From: Desulfoferula sp040751985
Lineage (GTDB): Bacteria > Desulfobacterota > Desulfarculia > Desulfarculales > Desulfarculaceae
Length of the DNA: 64,000 nt
Assembly: GCA_040751985.1 (NCBI GenBank)
Contig: JBFMFU010000017.1
Span: 1-64,000 of the forward strand
Direction of reading: 5' to 3'
Shown here: in pieces, positions 1-8,138 of the stretch
Numbering within the stretch: position 1 is the first letter of the stretch
Layout: the number at the start of each line of letters is the position of its first letter
Program-made: the position numbers and the translations under genes
Notes under the pieces: model-generated
The model's input: only the letters and a program-made list of their open reading frames with translations
Told to the model about the DNA's origin: nothing
The model's database searches: none

Positions 1-815
1 ATCGGCAGCAGCAGGCCGGGCCAGAGCTTGACCCCCACGGCCAGGCCCAGGGCCCCGGCCGCCCAGACCCGCCGGCCCGTGAGGGCCAGCAGCAGGGCCC
101 CCAGCAGGAAGGGGAAGATCAGCACCTCGGGGTGGCCGGAGTTGTACACCTCCTTGATCAACAGCGGGTTCCACCAGTACACGGTCAGGCCGGCCAGGGG
201 CAGGCGTAGCGCCCGCAGCAGCCGCCAGAGCAGGAGCAGGCTGGCCGCGTCGGCAACCAGCAGCACCAGGCGCCAGGCCAGGAGGCTCCAGGGGCTGAGC
301 CAGTGGGCCAGGGCAAAGGCCGCCTGGCACAGGGGCGGGTAGATGCTCTTCAGGTAGGGGTAGTTGATGCGCTGCACGATGGCCGGGGCCTGGCGGGCCA
401 GGTCCTTGAGGGCCGGGGGCGCGGCCGGGTCCTGGTGCGCCTGCAGGGGCGCGTAGCGATAGGGGTTGAGGCCGCGGCCGACCACGGCGCCGTCCCAGAG
501 GAAGCGGTTGGCGTCGTCCTCCAGCATGGCCGGGCCGGCGAACATGGCCAGGCGCAGGCCCAGGCCCAGTAGCAGCAGCCAGGCCAGGGCCCCGGCGCTG
601 AGGCGCCCCTGGGGCAGGCCGCGCATTGCCCCCAGATAGAAGCCGCCGGCCACGATCATGAAGCCGGTCAGGACCAGGATGGGCGGCGGGAGGCGCGCGC
701 CGGGGGCGAAGCGCGGGGCCAGGGCGGCCGCGCTGAGCAGGGCCAGGCCCAGGGCCAGGCCGCACCACCACCACAGGCTCCAGTAGCCGCCGAAGGATTT
801 GGCCACGCCTCGCAC
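1..815 (-). CDS. Integral membrane glycosyltransferase (GT-C/GT87-like), 3' end cut by window edge
   Basis: The reading frame is open from a GTG at 815 to the left edge, so the C-terminus lies outside the window; a second GTG at 806 is an alternative start. The protein is a chain of hydrophobic helices broken by a loop containing DANRFLWDG and NPYRYAP, then INYPYLKSIYPP, and near the edge GVKLWPGLLLP. This pattern is typical of polyprenyl-phosphate-sugar-dependent GT-C mannosyltransferases (DUF2029/GT87 type), where acidic residues in the first external loop take part in catalysis. The family is fairly clear but the sugar and acceptor are unknown. It is divergent from the flavoprotein gene at 954. 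Confidence 0.72.
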   Translation of the reverse strand, partial: MRGVAKSFGGYWSLWWWCGLALGLALLSAAALAPRFAPGARLPPPILVLTGFMIVAGGFYLGAMRGLPQGRLSAGALAWLLLLGLGLRLAMFAGPAMLEDDANRFLWDGAVVGRGLNPYRYAPLQAHQDPAAPPALKDLARQAPAIVQRINYPYLKSIYPPLCQAAFALAHWLSPWSLLAWRLVLLVADAASLLLLWRLLRALRLPLAGLTVYWWNPLLIKEVYNSGHPEVLIFPFLLGALLLALTGRRVWAAGALGLAVGVKLWPGLLLP

Positions 816-953
816 CGATGCCCTGCTCCCGGCCCGCCGGCCCGCCGGCCCGCAAATGATTTGGCCCTGCGGCCTGGGTCATGATAGCTTCGAGCGGAGC
901 GAGTGGGAAATGTTTCTGCCCTGGGCCGGGGGCCGGGGCGCACCGGGGAGAGC

Positions 954-2531
954 ATGGCCATGGCGCAGAAGACGGTGGTGGTGGTAGGGGCCGGCCTGGC
1001 CGGCATGCTGGCGGCCTGCGCGGCCCAGGAGGCGGGGGCGGCGGTGGAGCTGTGGGACCGCGGGGCCATCGGCCTGGGCACCAACTCGGCCATGAGCAAC
1101 GGCCATATCACCACCCCCACCCCGGACTACGGCCCGGAGCGCTACGTGGCCGACACCCTGGAGATAGGCCGCGGCCTGAACCGGCTGTCCTACGTGGAGC
1201 AGACGGCCTCCCTGGCCCCGGCGGCCGTGGCCTACCTGCGCTCCCTGGGGGTGAAGCTGAATCCGGGCAAGGGCTCCTACAAGGTGCTGTGCGAGCGCCC
1301 GGACCTGATCATCGGCGTGGAGCTGGCCGAGCGGGTGGCGGCGGCGGTGCGGGTCCGGCGGCAGATCCGCCGCCGGGCCGGGGTGCGGGTGCTGGAGATA
1401 ATCAAGGACCAGGGCCGGGCGGTGGGGGTGCGCGGGCTGGACAAGGAGGGCAAGCCCCTGGAGATGGCCGCGGCGGCGGTGGTGCTGGCCTGCGGCGGGG
1501 CCGGGGCGGTGTACGCCCGCAACGACAACCAGCGCTCCATGCTGGGCCAGGGCTATCTGCTGGCCGCCCGGGCCGGCCTGCCGCTACTAGACATGGAGTT
1601 CGTGCAGTTCTACCCCATCGTGCTGGCCGAGCCCGGCCTGCCCTCGGTGATGATCTACCCCTCCTACCCGCCCCAGGCCCGGCTGCTGGACGCCAAAGGC
1701 CGCGAGATGCTGGAGCGGCTGGGGGTGCGCGACCTCAACCAGGGCATCATGTCCATCCGCGACAAGTTCGCGGCCCTGATGTTCGCCGAGGCCAAGGACG
1801 GGCCGGTGCGCATGGACCTGACCCAGGTGCCGGCCGAGGCCTGGGAGCGCCACCCCCTGGCCCTGCTGGCGCGCCTGAAGTTCGACTTCAAGAACAAGCC
1901 AGTGGCCGTGGCGCCGGGGGCGCACTTCTGCATGGGCGGGGTGGAGATCGACGCCCAGGCCCAGACCGCGCTGCCCGGCCTGTTCGCCTGCGGCGAGGTG
2001 GTCTGGGGCCTGCACGGGGCCAACCGCCGCGGCGGTAACGCCCTGTGCGAGTGCCTGGTCTCCGGCCGCCTGGCCGGCCAGGGCGCGGCCGCCTTTGCCG
2101 CGGCCAACACCAACACCCTGCCCCTGCCCCTGGGCTCGCCCTGGTCTCCGGGCGGTCCGGGCTTCCCCTACCGGGAGCTGCTGCGGGAGGTGAAGGACAT
2201 CGCCTGGCTGCAGGCGGGCATCGAGCGCGACGCCGCCGGCATAGAGAAGGGCCTGCAGCGGCTGGGCGCGCTGGCCCAGCGGGCCCACCAGGCGGCCCGC
2301 CAGAACCCGCCCACCCCGGCCCAGGCCCAGGACCTGGACGCGGCCATCTTCACGGTGCAGGCGGTGCTCACCGCCAGCCGGGCCCGCCAGGAGAGCCGCG
2401 GGGCCCTGCTGCGCCGGGACTTCCCGGACCAGAACGACAGGCTCTGGCGGCTGAACTCGGTGCTGAACTACGAGCCGGCCAGCGGGCAGATGACCCTCAG
2501 CCACCGGCCGGTGGCCGCTACTTCTTCATGA
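954..2531 (+). CDS. FAD-dependent oxidoreductase, fumarate reductase/succinate dehydrogenase flavoprotein-like
   Basis: Protein of 525 residues. The N-terminal Rossmann FAD motif is VVVVGAGLAGMLAA (residues 7-20). The C-terminal flavin-binding signature is LFACGEVVWGLHGANRRGGNAL, as in SdhA/FrdA and L-aspartate oxidase. A longer frame begins at 903, but ATG 954 is preferred because GGGGAG lies just upstream. No Fe-S or membrane-anchor partner gene is adjacent, so it is probably a soluble flavoprotein of unknown substrate. Its end overlaps the convergent panB by 14 bp. Family assignment is firm; the reaction is not. Confidence 0.75.
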   Translation: MAMAQKTVVVVGAGLAGMLAACAAQEAGAAVELWDRGAIGLGTNSAMSNGHITTPTPDYGPERYVADTLEIGRGLNRLSYVEQTASLAPAAVAYLRSLGVKLNPGKGSYKVLCERPDLIIGVELAERVAAAVRVRRQIRRRAGVRVLEIIKDQGRAVGVRGLDKEGKPLEMAAAAVVLACGGAGAVYARNDNQRSMLGQGYLLAARAGLPLLDMEFVQFYPIVLAEPGLPSVMIYPSYPPQARLLDAKGREMLERLGVRDLNQGIMSIRDKFAALMFAEAKDGPVRMDLTQVPAEAWERHPLALLARLKFDFKNKPVAVAPGAHFCMGGVEIDAQAQTALPGLFACGEVVWGLHGANRRGGNALCECLVSGRLAGQGAAAFAAANTNTLPLPLGSPWSPGGPGFPYRELLREVKDIAWLQAGIERDAAGIEKGLQRLGALAQRAHQAARQNPPTPAQAQDLDAAIFTVQAVLTASRARQESRGALLRRDFPDQNDRLWRLNSVLNYEPASGQMTLSHRPVAATSS

Positions 2532-3369
2532 GGGCCTGGAACTTCTCCTGCTCGCCGGGCAGCATGCGGTAGCAGTGCTCCTCGGCCGGGAAGCGGCCGG
2601 CGCGCACGTCAGCGCAGTAGTCGCCGAGGGCCTTGGTGACCATCTCGGCCACGTTGCAGTAGCGGCGCACGAACTTGGGCTTGAAGGCCTGGAACTGGCC
2701 GATGAGGTCGCTGACGATGAGTAGCTGGCCGTCGCAGTCCGGGCCGGCGCCGATGGACAGCACCGGGATGCTCAGCTCTCCGGCGATGTAGCCGGTCACC
2801 TCCGGCGGCACCGCCTCCACCAGGAGCATCTGGGCCCCGGCCTCGGCCACGGCCCGGGCGTCCTCCACCACCACCCGCGCGGCCTCGGCGGTGCGGCCCT
2901 GGGCCTTGTGCCCGCCCAGGATGCCCGAGCTCTGGGGGGTCAGGCCGATGTGGCCGATGACCAGGATGCCGGCCTCCACGATGGCCTTGATCTGCGCGGC
3001 CACCCGCACCCCGCCCTCCAGCTTCACCGCGTCCACCCGGGCCTCCTTGAGGAAGCGGCCGGCGTTGAACACCGCGTCGGGTGTGGAGGTCTGGTAGCTC
3101 AAAAAGGGCATGTCGCCCACCACGAAGGTGGCCGGCGCGCCCCGGCGCACCGCCTCGCAGTGCACGATGCACTGCTCCATGGTCACCGGCACCGTGCTCT
3201 CGTAGCCGTAGACGCACATGCCCAGGCTGTCGCCCACCAGGATCATGTCCAGGCCCGCGGCCTCGGCGAACTGGGCGGTGGGGAAGTCGTAGGAGGTGAT
3301 CCAGGCGATCTTCTGGCCCTGGGCCTTCATGCGGTAGAAGTCCTGCACGGTGAGCTTCTGCTTGGCCAT
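2518..3369 (-). CDS. panB: 3-methyl-2-oxobutanoate hydroxymethyltransferase (ketopantoate hydroxymethyltransferase)
   Basis: Protein of 283 residues, normal for PanB, which transfers a hydroxymethyl group from methylene-tetrahydrofolate to alpha-ketoisovalerate in pantothenate/CoA synthesis. Conserved Mg and substrate motifs are visible: MILVGDSLG, GDMPFLSYQ, AVKLEGG and LLVEAVPPEV. ATG 3369 follows AGGGAGAGGAC; an upstream in-frame extension lacks family similarity. It is the last gene of the leftward operon behind the racemase-like gene (28 bp gap). No panC or panD is adjacent, so its place beside acyl-CoA genes is unusual; it may supply CoA or act on a related branched oxoacid (inference). 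Confidence 0.88.
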   Translation of the reverse strand: MAKQKLTVQDFYRMKAQGQKIAWITSYDFPTAQFAEAAGLDMILVGDSLGMCVYGYESTVPVTMEQCIVHCEAVRRGAPATFVVGDMPFLSYQTSTPDAVFNAGRFLKEARVDAVKLEGGVRVAAQIKAIVEAGILVIGHIGLTPQSSGILGGHKAQGRTAEAARVVVEDARAVAEAGAQMLLVEAVPPEVTGYIAGELSIPVLSIGAGPDCDGQLLIVSDLIGQFQAFKPKFVRRYCNVAEMVTKALGDYCADVRAGRFPAEEHCYRMLPGEQEKFQALMKK

Positions 3370-3397
3370 GTCCTCTCCCTTTGGCGGTCCCGCCGGC

Positions 3398-4555
3398 TTA
3401 ACCGGCCAGCAGGCCCTGCTGCCTGAGTTCACGGATGGTTGCGGGGCTCAGGCCGGCGGCGCTGAGCACCTCGTCGCTGTGCTGGCCCAGGGCCGGGGCC
3501 GGCTGGTCCGCGGCCAAGGGCGAGGCCGACAGCTTCAGGGGGTTGGCCAGCTGGCGCCGGCCCTTATGGTCGCGGCGGATCATGCCCCTGGCCTCGGTGA
3601 GCCGGCTGGCCGCCGCCTCGCTGAGGTTGAGCACCGGCTCGCAGCAGGCGTCGTGCCCGGCCCAGAAGGCGGCCCATTCGTCGCGGGTGCGGCCGGCGAA
3701 GATGGCCGCCACCGCCTCCACCTTGTCCGGCCCGCCGAACTGGTGGCCCAGCAGGTCGTCGCGCCCCAGGGCCTGGCAGAAGTTGATCCAGAACTTGGGC
3801 TCCAGGGCGCCCAGGGACATGTAACGGCCGTCGGCGGTGCGGTACAGGTTGTAGCAGGGGAAGGCGCCGTTGAGCACCATGCCCGCGGGCCGGGGGTCGC
3901 CCAGGCCGGCCTCCACCCCGGCGAAGACCATGGTGGCCAGGGACAGGGAGCCGTCGAACATGGAGGCGTCCACGAACTGGCCTTGGCCGGTGGCCTGGCG
4001 CTGCACCACCGCGGCCAAGAGCCCCACCAGGCCCAGCAGGCTGCCGCCGGCCAGGTCGGCGATCTGCACGCCGGGCACGGCCAGCTGGCCGTCGCGGGCG
4101 CCGGTCATGGCCAGCACCCCGGCCTGGGCCAGGTAGTTGATGTCGTGGCCGGCCCGCTGCTGGAAGGGGCCCTGCTGGCCGTAGCCGCTGATGGACACCA
4201 GGATTACCCGCGGCTGCACGGCGGCCAGCGCCTGGTAGTCCAAGCCCAGGCGCTGCATCACCCCTGGCCGGAAGCCCTCCACCACCACGTCGTAGGCCCG
4301 GAGCAGCTCCAGGAACACCTCGCGGCCCCGAGGGTGCTTGAGGTCCAGGGCCAGGCTCTTCTTGTTGCGGTTGACCGCGTCGAAGAAGGGCGAGCGGCCG
4401 CCGGAGCCGCGCAGGGCCCGGGCGTAATCGCCGCCCGAGGGGTTTTCCACCTTGACCACCTCGGCCCCCAGCCCGGCCATCAGCCAGGTCAGGTAGGGGC
4501 CGGGCAGGTTCATGGTCAGATCCAGCACCTTCAGCCCGGACAGAGCGCCGCCCAT
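3398..4555 (-). CDS. CaiB/BaiF-family protein, alpha-methylacyl-CoA racemase-like
   Basis: Protein of 385 residues in the class III CoA-transferase fold. The catalytic residues described for Mycobacterium tuberculosis alpha-methylacyl-CoA racemase (H126, D156, E241) match H137 (RAGHDINYLAQAG), D167 (VQIADLAGGS) and E252 (GALEPKFW) here with a constant +11 offset. D138 corresponds to the nucleophilic Asp of the CoA-transferases, so the sequence alone does not fully exclude CoA transfer. The racemase epimerises 2-methyl-branched acyl-CoA thioesters in the cytoplasm. It lies between the Fe-S protein gene (15 bp gap) and panB. Confidence 0.78.
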   Translation of the reverse strand: MGGALSGLKVLDLTMNLPGPYLTWLMAGLGAEVVKVENPSGGDYARALRGSGGRSPFFDAVNRNKKSLALDLKHPRGREVFLELLRAYDVVVEGFRPGVMQRLGLDYQALAAVQPRVILVSISGYGQQGPFQQRAGHDINYLAQAGVLAMTGARDGQLAVPGVQIADLAGGSLLGLVGLLAAVVQRQATGQGQFVDASMFDGSLSLATMVFAGVEAGLGDPRPAGMVLNGAFPCYNLYRTADGRYMSLGALEPKFWINFCQALGRDDLLGHQFGGPDKVEAVAAIFAGRTRDEWAAFWAGHDACCEPVLNLSEAAASRLTEARGMIRRDHKGRRQLANPLKLSASPLAADQPAPALGQHSDEVLSAAGLSPATIRELRQQGLLAG

Positions 4556-4570
4556 GGCTCGCCTCCTTAG

Positions 4571-5572
4571 CTAGGCCGCGCCCGGCACGAAGCCCTGGTC
4601 GCGCACTTCGCTGAGGGTGATGGCCTCCTCGGGGCAGGTGACCAGGCACAGGCCGCAGCCCATGCAGCGCTCGGGGTCCACCAGGCTGGGAGTCCCTTCG
4701 CCGTCGCGGTAGGAGATGGCCCCGAAGTAGCAGCGGTCGTGGCAGAGGCCGCAGCCCGAGCAGGCCTCGGCGTCGATCACGGCCTGGAAGCGGCTGGGGT
4801 CCACCACCTTGATGCCGCCCTCGATCATCACCGGCAGGGCCTGGCAGCAGCAGGGGCAGCAGTTGCAGATGAAGTTGCTGCGGTCCTGGCGGTTCATGGT
4901 CACGTGGATCAGCCCCGCCTCCTCGCACTGGCGCAGCATGTCCAGGGCCTCCGGCTTGCTCAGCGCCCGTCCGCTGCCCCGGGCCAGGGTGTAGCGGGCC
5001 GCGTTGTTCACCTGGATGCAGACCTCCAGGGGGCGGTCGCACTTACCCATGGACAGGCGGCAGGTGCAGGGGGTGACGGCGATGGCCTCGGCCTGGTTGA
5101 TGATCTCGGCCACGCTGTCGAAGTTAAGGATATTGGTCTGGGCGGGGATGGCCACCCCCACCGGGATCACCCGGGTCTGGGGCTTGGTGAGCGACTGGCC
5201 CAGGTTCTTGGCCAGGGCGTACCACTCGTTTTCCATGTAGTCGCGCCAGGAGGCCAACAGCTCCGGCGGGGCCTCGGGCCAGACCAGGGTGGCGTCGTGG
5301 AACTGCAGCAGGTCGTGGCACATGCGGTAGGTGGGCGGGTCGGTCTTCAGGGAGGGGAAGACCAGCCCCTTGCGGAACAGCCGCTGGATGCGCCGCTCGC
5401 CCTCCTCCGGGCTCAGGCCGAGCTTGGCGGCCACCGCCGCCGGCTGGCCGGGCAGGGCCAAGAGCAGGTCGGCGTCGATGTCGTCGTCGCACAGCAGCCT
5501 GAAAAGCCCGGCTATGCGCGTGGAATGTCCCAGGCCGATGCGGCCGGCCAGCTCGGCGTATTGGTCTGCCAT
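4571..5572 (-). CDS. Fe-S protein with N-terminal winged-helix-like region and two C-terminal ferredoxin clusters
   Basis: Protein of 333 residues. Residues 1-100 look like a winged-helix segment. The middle carries several Cys groups (TPCTCRLSMGKC, then FICNCCPCCCQ). The C-terminus has two ferredoxin motifs, CSGCGLCHDRC and CMGCGLCLVTCP, for two [4Fe-4S] clusters. ATG 5572 is preceded by GGGGAAGGAAG. It is the first gene of the leftward operon and may pass electrons to or from an acyl-CoA reaction, or activate a redox enzyme; no partner is proven. Similar Cys-rich ferredoxin-like proteins occur in anaerobic deltaproteobacteria, mostly uncharacterised. Confidence 0.7.
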   Translation of the reverse strand: MADQYAELAGRIGLGHSTRIAGLFRLLCDDDIDADLLLALPGQPAAVAAKLGLSPEEGERRIQRLFRKGLVFPSLKTDPPTYRMCHDLLQFHDATLVWPEAPPELLASWRDYMENEWYALAKNLGQSLTKPQTRVIPVGVAIPAQTNILNFDSVAEIINQAEAIAVTPCTCRLSMGKCDRPLEVCIQVNNAARYTLARGSGRALSKPEALDMLRQCEEAGLIHVTMNRQDRSNFICNCCPCCCQALPVMIEGGIKVVDPSRFQAVIDAEACSGCGLCHDRCYFGAISYRDGEGTPSLVDPERCMGCGLCLVTCPEEAITLSEVRDQGFVPGAA

Positions 5573-5662
5573 GTGCTTCCTTCCCCTAGCTGAGGTGTAA
5601 GTGCTAGACTCCTTGATAGGCGCACAGCCCCCTGCTTGTCAACGCCGCCGCGGCGGGCGCTA

Positions 5663-5676
5663 TTCATTATACTGAA
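5663..5676. promoter_or_regulatory. Candidate operator for the XRE-cupin regulator, divergent intergenic region
   Basis: The 14-bp near-palindrome TTCATTATACTGAA differs at one base from the perfect palindrome TTCAGTATACTGAA at 16109-16122, in front of the XRE-cupin gene. On the minus strand it contains TATAAT; on the plus strand it sits just upstream of a TTGACA box. It is therefore placed to control both the leftward Fe-S/racemase/panB operon and the rightward liv-to-abfD run. Binding is inferred. Confidence 0.6.
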
Positions 5677-5684
5677 ATATAGCC

Positions 5685-5713
5685 TTGACACCCGTTCAAT
5701 ATATTTATTAGTA
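5685..5713 (+). promoter_or_regulatory. Sigma70-type promoter for the liv operon
   Basis: A perfect -35 TTGACA at 5685-5690 is followed after 17 bp by TTAGTA at 5708-5713, in a short AT-rich patch of otherwise GC-rich DNA. It lies 8 bp after the candidate operator and leaves a leader of about 160 nt before the binding-protein gene. The -10 match is only moderate. The 5573-5881 gap holds nothing else recognisable. Confidence 0.5.
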
Positions 5714-5881
5714 AACTACTATGCCCAGACCAAGCGCAGGGTTGATCGGCCGCGGAGGGAGCACCTAGAGGTAAGGTGCGCCCGGGCGCGGGGCCCCTGG
5801 TTCCCGCCGTCCCCGGCCTGGCGGGCCTCGGCGCCCGAATCTTGGCGGATTAACCGGGACAAAAGAGGGAGGTAGGGTCCA

Positions 5882-7171
5882 ATGGCGAAGAAAAAGATGA
5901 CCAGACGCGACTTTTTCAAGGCCGGCCTGTTGACCGGCGCCGGCGCCTGCCTGGGGGCGGGCGTCTTGAAACCCACCGGGCTGTGGGCGGCCCCGGCCAA
6001 GGTCAAGGGCCCGGTGAAGATCGGCTACCAGGCCATCATGTCCGGCACCCTGGCCGGCTACGGCGAGTTCCACAAGATGGGCGTGGACATGGCCGTGGAC
6101 GAGATCAACCAGAAGGGCGGCATCGCCGGGGCCAAGGTGGTGGTGGAATACCGCGACAGCACCCTCAAGGCGCCCGAGGCCATCAAGAACGCCCGCTACT
6201 TCGTGGACTCCTGGGGCGCGGACTTCCTGGGCGGGGTGGACAGCTCCGGCCAGGCCCTGGCCCTGGCCCCGGTGATGAAGCAGCTGGGCAAACCCATCAT
6301 CTTCACCCACGCCGCCACCGAGAAGCTCAACGAGATAGAGGTGTTCCAGAAGGGCATCAAGGAGGTGTTCCGCATCAGCAGCCCCACCTACCAGGACGGC
6401 AACGCCGCCGCCTTCGTGGCCAAGGACCTGCCGGCCATGAAGTGGGCCACCATCAGCCCCAAGTATGAGTACGGCTACACCTGCTGGGGCATGTTCAAGA
6501 ACACCTTGGCCAAGCTCAAGCCCGGCGTGAAGTTCGTGGCCGAGTCCTGGGCCCCCTTCGGCACCACCGACTTCCGGGCCCACATCAACACCATCCTGGA
6601 CGCCAAGCCCGACGGCCTGTACTCGGTGGAGTGGGCCGGCGAGCTGATCAGCATGATGAAGCAGGCGGCCCAGGCCGGCCTGTTCAACAAGGTCAAGCAC
6701 GTGATGCTGCCGGTGGGCGCGGCCATGGACGTGCTGGAGGGCCTGGGCAAGGAGATGCCGGACAACATCTGGATCTCCGGCCGCTACTTCTTCCAGTACC
6801 CCAACAACAAACGCAACAACGAGTGGGTGGCCGCCTTCGTCAAGCGCTGGAAGCACTACCCGGCCTACGTCTCCGAGACCGGCTACTCCAGCATCTACGC
6901 CTTCAAGCAGGCGGTGGAGGCGGCCGGCTCCAAGGACGCCAAGAAGGTCATCGCCGCCCTGGAGGGCATGAAGATGGACAGCCCGGGCGGCCAGCGCGTC
7001 TTCCGCAAGGAGGACCACCAGGCCGTCTACACCGTGCCCTGGGGCCTGACCAAGACCGACCCCAAGTACCCCTTCAAGGTCATGGGCAAGATGGTGGTCA
7101 TCCCGGCCGAGCAGTTCTTCAACCGGCCGCCCTTCAAGGGGCCGGAGAGCATGCCGCCCTTCAAGAAGTAG
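5882..7171 (+). CDS. livJ: Branched-chain amino acid-type ABC transporter substrate-binding protein
   Basis: Protein of 429 residues. The N-terminus carries a twin-arginine-like signal (TRRDFFKAG followed by a hydrophobic Gly/Ala stretch), then a type I periplasmic binding fold (Peripla_BP_6) starting VKIGYQAIMSGTLAGYGEFHKMG. GGGAGG lies just before ATG 5882. In this family the ligand may be a branched amino acid, but also urea, amides, or aromatic and short-chain acids. The downstream CoA ligase, racemase-like and dehydratase genes make an organic acid more likely here (inference). It is first in the liv run and is followed by a strong hairpin. Confidence 0.88.
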   Translation: MAKKKMTRRDFFKAGLLTGAGACLGAGVLKPTGLWAAPAKVKGPVKIGYQAIMSGTLAGYGEFHKMGVDMAVDEINQKGGIAGAKVVVEYRDSTLKAPEAIKNARYFVDSWGADFLGGVDSSGQALALAPVMKQLGKPIIFTHAATEKLNEIEVFQKGIKEVFRISSPTYQDGNAAAFVAKDLPAMKWATISPKYEYGYTCWGMFKNTLAKLKPGVKFVAESWAPFGTTDFRAHINTILDAKPDGLYSVEWAGELISMMKQAAQAGLFNKVKHVMLPVGAAMDVLEGLGKEMPDNIWISGRYFFQYPNNKRNNEWVAAFVKRWKHYPAYVSETGYSSIYAFKQAVEAAGSKDAKKVIAALEGMKMDSPGGQRVFRKEDHQAVYTVPWGLTKTDPKYPFKVMGKMVVIPAEQFFNRPPFKGPESMPPFKK

Positions 7172-7177
7172 ACATTA

Positions 7178-7210
7178 GCCCCGGCCGCCGCTACCCGCGG
7201 CGGCCGGGGC
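7178..7210 (+). promoter_or_regulatory. Strong intercistronic hairpin between livJ and livH
   Basis: A perfect 14-bp stem (GCCCCGGCCGCCGC and its complement) with a 5-base loop starts 7 bases after the livJ stop. Only a weak GTTTGG follows, so it is more likely an mRNA-stabilising or partial-termination hairpin that raises livJ over the permease genes than a full terminator. Confidence 0.6.
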
Positions 7211-7262
7211 GTTTGGCCACGCGCTCCAGGCGAACCCGCCCTGGTCCGGGGAGGAGCCCCTC

Positions 7263-8138
7263 ATGCTTGAGTCCATAGTCCACGTCTGCCTGGCCGGCCT
7301 GTCCACGGGCATGTTCATCTGGCTGGTGGCCAGCGGCCTGACCCTGATCTTCGGGGTGCTGGGCGTGTTGAACTTCGCCCACGGCAGCTTCTACATGCTG
7401 GGGGCCTACTTCTGCTTCACGCTGCTGTCGCACCTGGGCCACAACTTCTGGCTGGGCCTGATCCTGGGGCCCCTGTGCGTGTGCGCGGTGGGCTACGTGG
7501 TGGAGCGCTACTTCCTGCGCTACGTCTACCACATCGACCTGCCCTACCAGCTGCTACTCACCTTCGCCTTCGTCCTCATCTTCGACGACCTGGTCAAGGT
7601 GTTCTGGGGCGCCGGCTCCATCGGCTCGCCCAGCGTGGCCGGCCTGGCCGGCAGCGTGCGCATCCTGGGCCGCCTGTTCCCCACCTACAGCCTGTTCATC
7701 ATCTTGGTGGGGCCGCTGGTGGCCCTGGGCCTGTGGGCCATGCTGGAGCGGACCTGGGCCGGGCGCATCATCCGGGCCGCCTCCTCGGACCGTGAGATGG
7801 CCGCGGCCCTGGGGGTGCGGGTGCCGGCCCTGTTCACGGCGGTGTTCGTCTTCGGCACCTGGCTGGGGGCCATGGGCGGGGGCCTGGCGGTGCCCTACGT
7901 GGGCCTCTTGACCCCGGGCATGGGCGAGAGCATCATCATCGACGCCTTCGTGGTGGCGGTGATCGGCGGGCTGGGCAGCCTCAAGGGCGCCTTCCTGGGC
8001 GCCCTGATCATCGGCCTGCTCAGCTCCTTCGGCACCCGGTTCATCCCCACCTTCGACATGTTCCTCACCTTCATCCTGATGGCCATCGTGCTGCTCTGGC
8101 GGCCGCAGGGTTTCTTCGGAGAGGAGACCGCCCGATGA
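7263..8138 (+). CDS. livH: Branched-chain amino acid-type ABC transporter permease LivH
   Basis: Protein of 291 residues with about eight hydrophobic helices and the LivH pattern LIFGVLGVLNFAHGSFYMLGAY near the N-terminus and IGGLGSLKGAFLGALIIG near the C-terminus. Inner-membrane translocation subunit that pairs with LivM. ATG 7263 follows GGGGAGGAG. Its end overlaps livM by 4 bp (ATGA). Confidence 0.92.
   Translation: MLESIVHVCLAGLSTGMFIWLVASGLTLIFGVLGVLNFAHGSFYMLGAYFCFTLLSHLGHNFWLGLILGPLCVCAVGYVVERYFLRYVYHIDLPYQLLLTFAFVLIFDDLVKVFWGAGSIGSPSVAGLAGSVRILGRLFPTYSLFIILVGPLVALGLWAMLERTWAGRIIRAASSDREMAAALGVRVPALFTAVFVFGTWLGAMGGGLAVPYVGLLTPGMGESIIIDAFVVAVIGGLGSLKGAFLGALIIGLLSSFGTRFIPTFDMFLTFILMAIVLLWRPQGFFGEETAR

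Noticed and set aside
881..2038. Long Gly/Arg/Pro-rich open frames on either strand across most GC-rich genes
   Set aside because: They are shadows caused by high GC and few stops; they lack family motifs and ribosome-binding sites and overlap well-recognised genes.
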